A stretch of DNA of 64,000 nt from Clonostachys chloroleuca (taxonomy: Eukaryota > Ascomycota > Sordariomycetes > Hypocreales > Bionectriaceae), in NCBI GenBank assembly GCA_037952775.1, contig JBANAY010000003.1, positions 27,342,001-27,406,000 on the forward strand, written 5' to 3'. The stretch's first letter is position 1, and every line of letters begins with the position of its first letter. The position numbers were made by a program, and so were the translations under genes. Of the stretch, positions 57,168 to 64,000 are shown piece after piece. The notes under the pieces are model-generated. The model was given only the letters and a program-made list of their open reading frames with translations. It was not told the DNA's origin and ran no database searches.

Positions 57168-59355
57168 GTTTAGGCTCCGAACGATAGCCCTGCTAGCTAA
57201 TCAGCCAAGTCGAAGACGAAGAAGGAGACAGACTCTGCAACAGGGGAGGGGGCCGTGTAGTGGTCTCACAATTGTGTTATTTCTCGCTTTTTGGTCAAGA
57301 AATGTTGTGAGGTGTAAATTTAATGATTCACGATTCCATGCCTGCCAGCTGTCGGAAAGCCCAAGCCCCAGGCTTCAAGGCTTCTGTTTCCGTGGGTCAG
57401 CCCTATGGCTTGTTTTCTCTAGCGAGGTGACACAGTGGCTAAGTCACAGCAACAGTCATCGGCTAGTACTATGATGGTATGGTTATGTTGCAAATAAGGT
57501 AGTTAAACAAAAGTCCCCTGTGTGCTTATTCCCTGCGCCTGTAGGAATGAGCTAAAGTACCAGGTTTACCAGGCTACTATTTCTATATATAAACTCCGAC
57601 TTGCTGGGTTCCGATTTCCTCGCCTTCAGATAAAGCATAGCCCGCTCGTGTTTAATTTAAGGCAAAGATTCAGAACTAAATTCTGGAACTCAACATGGTG
57701 CCTGGCTATGTTGCTTTCCGTTGGCCATTTACAAATATTCTGCTTGCTGCTATCTTGACTGTGTGGATTCGTAAGCACTGCCAGCGTATGACCCACTGAC
57801 AAGATCCCTGTTTTTACGCGCTGATGACTTGAATTGGCACTTCTCTGAGCGATATCATGCCAATATAAATCTAGCAGTAGATACCTTCAGAAAGAATTCT
57901 CTATAGTAGTATTCTAATCCCTGGCTTTATAATTAAGAAGAATTTCTCTAAGAGGAATGATATTACTCTTTCTTTAATATAATAATATAATAAAATAGTA
58001 ATTAATTAATGATATTAGAGATAAAAAGAAGTTAATTAATAAAAATATATAAATAAATAAACTTAATATATGAAACTATTATAATGAAACAATCGACAGT
58101 GACATGAGGCAGGACGCCTGAGCTCGACCCAGTGGAAGTGTTTTCTAGCAATGGCTTGGCTTGTGATTCCGGATCCGATGACGATAGAGTTGGTGAAGGA
58201 GGGTAGAGTGGGCGACTGTATGGCGGCGATCGTAGGAGAGGCGGGCTCCTGCTAGAGGGAAATGTTTAGGTTCGGCTCAGGGATGGACGGAGGATCTGTG
58301 AGCAGGACTTGTCTCAGTCTGGCGGCGGGCGGATTTTGCTGGCTTAATGTCCAATTCCCGAGGCATGGCAAGAATACGATAAACCGCAAAGCGCTGTGCG
58401 TCTCTACTAGCCATGGTGGGATTTCTTGGTCGGCCACCACGCGGATGACAAACAACCAAAATTAATCAGGCAATCCAATCCCTTTCAGATATCTTCTATT
58501 TCTCCTTATCGCTCACATTTTTCTCTTTCTTAGACGAATAGCAAGGGGAGATGCAGCAACACTAGGTAAGGTAGGTACGATCTTCTCGTTGATGGCCTTT
58601 ATCTTTTCCTATATGCTGCCCCATTTGCGCTAAACCCAGAGAGCTAAATCTGAGCCTTATCTCCCCCAGCTGGGGCAAAGGAACAGCCGCCCTCGGCTGC
58701 CAGGATATTATGGCCATGCGACAAAATTCACACATGTCATGTTGTCCAAGGAAATTCTCTCCCTAGGAGCTATGCTTGCCGAGAGCAACGCCATCGCCCT
58801 GTAGTTCTCTACACCCCCCCGCAGAATAGATATGACCTCATTTTTGGGGGGATCTTTTATCTGAAGTAGGATGGTGTCGTTGCCGAACGTAGTCTGAACC
58901 TATTGAGCTTCACATCACGTCAGTCTTTCTTGTCGACGCACATATGAGACAGGGAGCGTGATTCTACTTCACGCTGTTACTATGCAGTACGGACAGTTCC
59001 TACTCACACATCAATACAACAAGCAGCACAGAGTGAAACTTAATCTACTGCCATGAATAACGTTCGTTAGTAAGCTTATTCTGAGGTAATTTTTGTCCTA
59101 ATGTGTGCGGGATGGTACATCTCAAGCAACCAACGTGATCAATGGTACGCTGGCACTTCACGCAGATTGCCGGACCCAAATGACCCGTGAAGATGAACAG
59201 GTGCCCATCTAAACGTAATAGAGCTATATAGATCGCAAACCTTTAAAAGGAGCTGCTATGCTATCGTCTGGTGGTGCTTCTTATTTACCCCTAAGCTATC
59301 TTCGCTCTACGCACTGGAATCATAACACGCACTGGCCCATCGACTTTCACGCAAA
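57168..59355. other. Intergenic with AT-rich island
   Basis: No gene is recognised. The centre (about 57895-58090) is nearly pure A+T and may be decayed mobile-element or RIP-affected sequence; no terminal repeats could be traced. Confidence 0.5.
57895..58090. other. AT-rich island
   Basis: About 200 bp with very low GC and many TAATA/ATTAATTAA words, in sharp contrast with both sides. A RIP-type origin is an inference. Confidence 0.7.
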
Positions 59356-60936
59356 ATGAGCGCCTTATCTGAAGAAATTCCCTACACGCCAGCCAATCTC
59401 GCCGACTTCAAGGGATTGATAGCCAAGGCTAAGGAGTTAGCTGGTTCCAATTCCCAGGTCGGGGCTTACCGCTTCGATTGCCGTCACTTGTCCACAACCA
59501 CCAGTAATCCGTTCCCAGAGTCATCTTACCGGGGTTTTGATAAAGACAATCATCATGAGCTCGTATATAAAGCGATGAAGGGGAGACAGGTGGATCATAA
59601 CTTGGTCTACTTAGCCCAAGATAGAAAGAAGCGATGGCAGTATCAGCAGCCATCAACCGGCTCAATAGACCTCACCGAAAGCGCACGCGACTTATTAGAG
59701 GCCGAGTTCAAACCCATTCGTAGCGAACGTTGCTCGAAGAATCGCCGATATCAACTACGGCTCAGCTTTATGGCCGGAATCTCAGACCTTCCAGAGGACG
59801 AAGCAGTGAGAGGACACATCCAAAACGGAAACATAGACCCTTCCGTCGGAGGCGTTCACGGGTGGATCAGCATAGACCGGTGCTTCTTTCAACCAACACA
59901 AGGAATCAAGGATCTAGGCTGGATCATTCTTCAAATTGCTGGGTATTCTGGTATTTATGTTGTCATTCAACCACAAGATACTAAACTCTTTGAAGACAAG
60001 TTTGAAGAAGCATCCAGAGCAGAAAGATGCTGTACCCAATGGGTGATGCATCAAAGAGCTGTTCCTTCTTTAAAATTCTTGGACGAGCACCATATCCATT
60101 ACTCCCTATGTCGGCTCAAAGTTGGAGACGCTTTAGTTGTTCTGCCTAGGGTGTATCAGTTTGGACTTGACCCTGAAGGCGGCTACTCTCAATATATTGC
60201 CTTTGCTCCTCCCGGGTGGGATCCAGAAAAGATCAACTTCAGCAACTGTGAAGAAGATTTGAGCCCAGATTCGCCCGAAAATAGTCCCATTGATACAGGT
60301 AAGTCCTTTACTTTCCTCTGTAGAACAGCTTGATTAGCTACTAATAGAGCCAGATTCGCGGTCATCAGATATGGCGAACGAAGGCCATGTGACTGGTAAC
60401 GAGATTGTCGACAACAGTTCCGACGAAATTGCAGATCTCACACCTGCCATTGATGGAATTTCGACACATGTGGCTACAGACGGTCTTCGAGATGATTCAG
60501 AGGGTAATCATGAAGATCATCCGGATCCAAATCCCATCCTAGATGGTTTCAATCAGCACAATGTTTGGAAGGAAGCAATCGTCAAATGTTACAAATTATA
60601 TGGCGATGATTCCCAGAAAGCCTGGGCAGAGGTAATGGAATATGCGTGGGATCGAATGAATAAGCAGAGCATTGTATCCTAGTCAGGCCGATTGGCCTTA
60701 ATACTTGCGAAGTGACGGCAATCAAGAATTGTCCGTTTAGTATCTACCTACACGGTCGCGAAGAAGCGATTGATGAAGAATTTCGGCATTGGGAAGATGG
60801 AACTGGAGATGAGCTCCAGAAGGAGAGGTCGGAGAAATTGAATATATTCGCTCGTGCCCGGAAGAAGAAGGGCCGCGGAGACTTGGAGCGACAAATCTAC
60901 TACTGCTTAGTTCGAGCCCTGGATGGATCAACATGA
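59356..60936 (+). CDS. JmjN/JmjC-like protein, apparently lacking metal ligands
   Basis: Three exons (59356-60298, 60348-60673, 60727-60936) give about 492 residues. The opening IPYTPANLADFKGLIAKAKE matches the JmjN pattern (P-x-Y-x-P-x4-DF). After a linker, GWIILQIAGYSGIYVVIQPQDTKLFEDKF and then LKVGDALVVLPRVYQFGLD and YSQYIAFAPPGWDP align with the JmjC core of KDM4-type demethylases. In active enzymes the segments carry HxD/E upstream and a His in the P-x-x-Y-H-x-G motif. Here the former position reads PTQG and the latter YQFG, so the Fe(II) ligands seem lost. The acidic linker and third exon (NCPFSIYLHGREEAID) have no match in memory. The second intron is inferred from phase; without it the protein ends at 60682. 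Confidence 0.65.
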
Positions 60937-61682
60937 ATTCCGGAGGTTTAGCTTATAGTTATCTTTCAAGGCAATAATGCTTTCCTTTCAATTCTAAACA
61001 TATTGGATTCTTATGAATGAACTCTCGGAGAAGAGCCCTTTGCGAACCAAAGAAGAAGAATAGTGCCTTGTGACTTAGTGCTCTTAAGCTTTTAATGTGA
61101 TAATTACTATGATTAAGACAGCTAGAAAGCACGTCATAGAAGTCCATTGTTAATATGCCATGGTCGATGGATGATGAGATGGTAGACGGAGGCGAAAAGG
61201 GGTCGGAAAACTCGGGAATTTTTGGCTATCTTCGAGCAGCTGGGTTCTGAGAGAGTAAGACAGAGGGATCTGTAGATCGAAGGCTAGAGCAGAGAAGAGA
61301 CATTGAAATCTTTTAGCAACAAAGTGTCCAAGTTGGCCAACTTGCGACCCATCAATTAGATGTAGATCAGAAAACAATAATGTGAAGTGAAGAACTAGAA
61401 GGGTTTGTCATCGGGAAAAAGAACAAAGGTTTTGAACATCTCAAAAGTCTGAGTTAAATGAAAGAACTGTACACAATGAAAAACAGAATGCCTATGTGTG
61501 ACAACACTTGGCCGCTTTGTATATTCGAATAAAGGGGATGGTCAGAGCTTGAATGACACAGATTTGCCGTCTGCATAAAAACAGCAAGCCCGAATGCAAT
61601 TTCCTTTTCTAAATTCATCCTGTATCATCAAAATTCAACGTTCTTCAATCGAAACATACCCTTATCCCACAGGGCTGACAAG
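60937..61682. other. Intergenic, no gene recognised
   Basis: A spacer between two head-to-tail genes; only short frames and AT-rich words are present. Confidence 0.45.
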
Positions 61683-63127
61683 ATGGGTGTTCGTAGCAAA
61701 TGGGTACGTGATACAATCCTCCCCCCTAACGTGAACCATCTCTCGTTCTAACACATTTCATAGGACAGAGATGACCTGAGCGATGACTCTGATACTGATC
61801 TGCATCCACATATTGATGCACGATCATTGATCTGGAAGCACCAGGACCGGACTCGCGACGCACGGCACGAACTAAAGGTCAAGATTGGAGACCGCCTCTA
61901 TGAGAAAATGGTCAGGGAGAAAGTTGTGAATTGGCTGTCTCTTATGGAGTCTGATTTGGAAGCACAATTTGACGAAAACATGGGCTCGCGGAGGCTAGCA
62001 ACCGAGTGTCGTCTTCAATATCTGCCAACGTACATGAAAATGAGGGGACGAGACCCCGCCCCCGTGCGTCAAACGGCAAATATCTGTGCTCTTACACTGA
62101 TATGTTCCGTGATGCTGTCAACGCTTGGTTCGAGAAGGCCAATGGCACAGTTATATATCCCAAATCATGGATGAGGATTTACATTACTGAGCTCAGCGCC
62201 CAAAAACAGAACATTCAACAACAGCTAGTGGGCGTCACGGAGCAGCTAGACCAGCTAGAAGAAGAAGACGCGGCATACAGGAAATGTGAAGGATATCAAA
62301 TCCAGTTTGGCAACTCCATTATATTCAAAAATGATGCAGGCCCTTATGCACCTAGGGAATCTCAAAACACCGGCGCTCTGCCCCACGAGCAAGATCTCAA
62401 GGCGGCCCAGCCATCTCAGCTTGCGAGTCAGTTTGCCCATATTCATCCATCGCACTACCGCTTCAGCTACGAGTTCATAAAAGCGCATCCCACGATAATT
62501 CATGCTTCAGAGGTTGACGGCCTGATGGCTTGCGCTTTCAACATCGCTCGCTTCTTAGACGATGACAAGAGAGTGCAAGGGTACGTCCACCAAGCCTCGG
62601 TATTGCAATACTGTCTGGAACTCGGCACCAACGGCGCGGAAATATTCTTCCGGGCAATGAACAGACCGAAGAGTAAAGCCCATGTTGGCTTCCAAAGAGA
62701 GGTTTTCGACAAGCTCATGAGGCTGCTGGAACTTGCTGATATCAGCAGGGAGTACCTCGAGGGCATTAACATGAGAGTCACAGTCAAAATTCACATGGAA
62801 CCCAACACGACATTTATCGTCAGTGAACCTCAGCTAGACAGCGGCGACGAAGATGAACAAGAAAGACGAAGTATCTTTGAGGAATTCAGTGATGACATGA
62901 AAGCAGCAATTCAGAGTGGCTCGTTGGACAATATCAATGAGGTCTTGAGTGCTATGCCAGTGGACGAAGCCGAAGTGGTGAGAACACTGATATTTGAGGT
63001 AAGTTTATTCGCTGACTCCATAATATTATAAGAGAAATTACTTTGACTAACCTTTACAATTTTCCTTTAGACTGATTGTATCAAGGTTCAGGATACAGTC
63101 CCAGATGCCGTGACGGAGCCGCACTAA
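61683..63127 (+). CDS. Divergent Cdc37-like Hsp90 co-chaperone, frame broken at a C5 run
   Basis: Exons 61683-61703, 61764-62998 and 63071-63127 give about 437 residues if one base is added at 62059-62063. The N-terminus MGVRSKWDRDDLSDDSD aligns residue for residue with Cdc37: Trp7, Asp8 and Ser13 in an acidic CK2-type context, followed by HPHID and a basic helix. The central Hsp90-binding region is present (FIKAHPTIIHASEVDGLMACAF, about 21 residues into it, then YVHQASVLQYCLELGTNGAEIFF), though many core positions differ. The C-terminal helix ends IQSGSLDNINEVLSAM. Cdc37 normally targets kinases to Hsp90 and is essential and single-copy; this divergent form in an accessory setting looks like a second paralogue. 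The tiny first exon (7 codons) mirrors the usual gene structure. Confidence 0.8.
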
Positions 63128-63739
63128 GGGAATTTGCGAGTTTTGTGAACCGCCACCAATCCTGTTCCGGGGAATTGGGTTTCAGGGGGGAAGTCACAAT
63201 AAAGCTCTCATAGAAGCAGTCTTCAAATGCGACGTTACCCTCATAGGAACTATGCTTAAGTGGGGATGGGTGAGATGGGAAATGGGTGCTGGTAAATATA
63301 ATACGTATTGGATTGTCTCTGGGCCCGATATGGGTAGAAGATTAACAAAACGCAACTGACTAAAACAAAAACTCACCATGTTTCGCAAAGTGACTATATT
63401 CTCCCAATGTCTCATGGTCGGGTGAGTGGAGAATACCAAGGTAACGCTCAACTAAGAGCTGAGAATGTCTTCGCATGGCTGTGAAAACAGAGGCTGTAGC
63501 TCCGAATCGCCAGATTGCTTGCGAAAATCCATTAAACATAGTCCATTGCCCTAGCAATGGGTCTATCACCGCTTTAGAAGCAATTCTACTTTATAGAGAC
63601 TGATGAGAATGATTTAAGCCTCTGGTCATGTTTTCGTGTGTTGAGGAACTTTCAGTTTGATATGTATTCTCGTCGGTATTGCGTATTAACTGTTGAGCAT
63701 AAACTAATATGTGATTTTACTCAAAGTTTAATCATCTTC
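63128..63739. other. Intergenic, no gene recognised
   Basis: The short minus-strand frames here (for example 63360-63569) have no motif and no visible link to the dehydrogenase remnant. Confidence 0.4.
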
Positions 63740-64000
63740 CTACAAACGAGATCCCATGTTCACATGAACCGCTTTGTTCGCTGTGTACGCAGCAGGCCCT
63801 CCTCGTCAAGCTCCGACATAATATCTGACTCCTTGTATCCGCCAAAGGGAATGATAACTTACTTCTAGCTCGATCTTCTTAGCCACAGAATAAGCACGTG
63901 TAATATCCTGACTGAAAATGGCGGCGCCAAGACCGTAGGTATTAACATTAGCTCTGTAAACTACCTCTTCCTCTGTTAGGAACGAACTGATAATAATAGG
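63740..64000 (-). pseudogene. 3' remnant of an aldehyde dehydrogenase gene
   Basis: Reading on the minus strand from the window edge, FLTEEEVVYRANVNTYGLG, then AAIFSQDITRAYSVAKKIE match the C-terminal part of fungal NAD(P)-aldehyde dehydrogenases. The expected segment between the Ile-Glu helix and the conserved PFGGYKES is missing or shortened, and the frame differs on its two sides. The next stretch reads PFGGYKESDIMSEL where relatives have KESGIGxEL. A second one-base shift near 63800 separates LDEEGLL from the canonical tail (YTANKAVHVNMG). Several differences are G-to-A. The gene continues beyond the window; I judge the visible end to be eroded, though sequence error could explain part. 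Confidence 0.65.

Noticed and set aside
63360..63569. 69-codon minus-strand frame near the dehydrogenase remnant
   Set aside because: No resemblance to the dehydrogenase or any family I recognise.

Overview
The window is a filamentous ascomycete chromosome segment, most likely from an Aspergillus/Penicillium-type (Eurotiales) genome. Genes are split by 48-90 bp GT-AG introns with short fungal donor and branch signals. Families typical of these fungi are present (secreted quercetinase, GMC oxidase, DHA2 efflux pump, PNP-NACHT-ankyrin receptor, HET-like and F-box genes), and one tRNA gene carries an intron. Nothing bacterial, viral or CRISPR-like was seen. I had no searches, so family calls rest on motifs and gene models on splice-site reading.

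Layout. 1-15 kb: an FAD monooxygenase fused to a membrane domain; an intronless G-alpha-like protein without G-box motifs; a secreted quercetin dioxygenase with a frame break; a GMC oxidoreductase; a bZIP factor; a secreted beta-propeller protein. 15-29 kb: a DUF7730/F-box-type protein, a 4-kb gene-free stretch, a highly codon-biased butanediol-type dehydrogenase, a seven-exon HET-like membrane protein, and a CCCH-RRM-RBR ubiquitin ligase. 29-39 kb: mostly gene-free, with one F-box-like gene and one small GPI-type wall protein. 39-46 kb: an SRR1-like protein, an MFS permease, a kievitone-hydratase-like (AttH/CrtC) protein and a DHA2 pump. 47-57 kb: a membrane-tethered PNP-NACHT-ankyrin receptor with nearly identical ankyrin units, tRNA-Ala(AGC), a secreted S33 peptidase and a membrane protein. 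57-64 kb: an AT-rich island, a JmjN/JmjC-like protein that seems to lack its metal ligands, a divergent second-type Cdc37, and the eroded 3' end of an aldehyde dehydrogenase.

How genes may work together. No PKS, NRPS or complete biosynthetic cluster is present. The transporter-hydratase-transporter group at 40-46 kb could form a small detoxification/export unit. The most unusual content is a set of apparent pseudo-enzymes or accessory paralogues (G-alpha, JmjC, Cdc37) plus self/non-self type genes (HET-like, NLR), which suggests an accessory or subtelomere-like segment. At least four genes are interrupted by what looks like one missing base in a G/C homopolymer. This may be a sequencing artefact, so these genes should not be called pseudogenes from this sequence alone.
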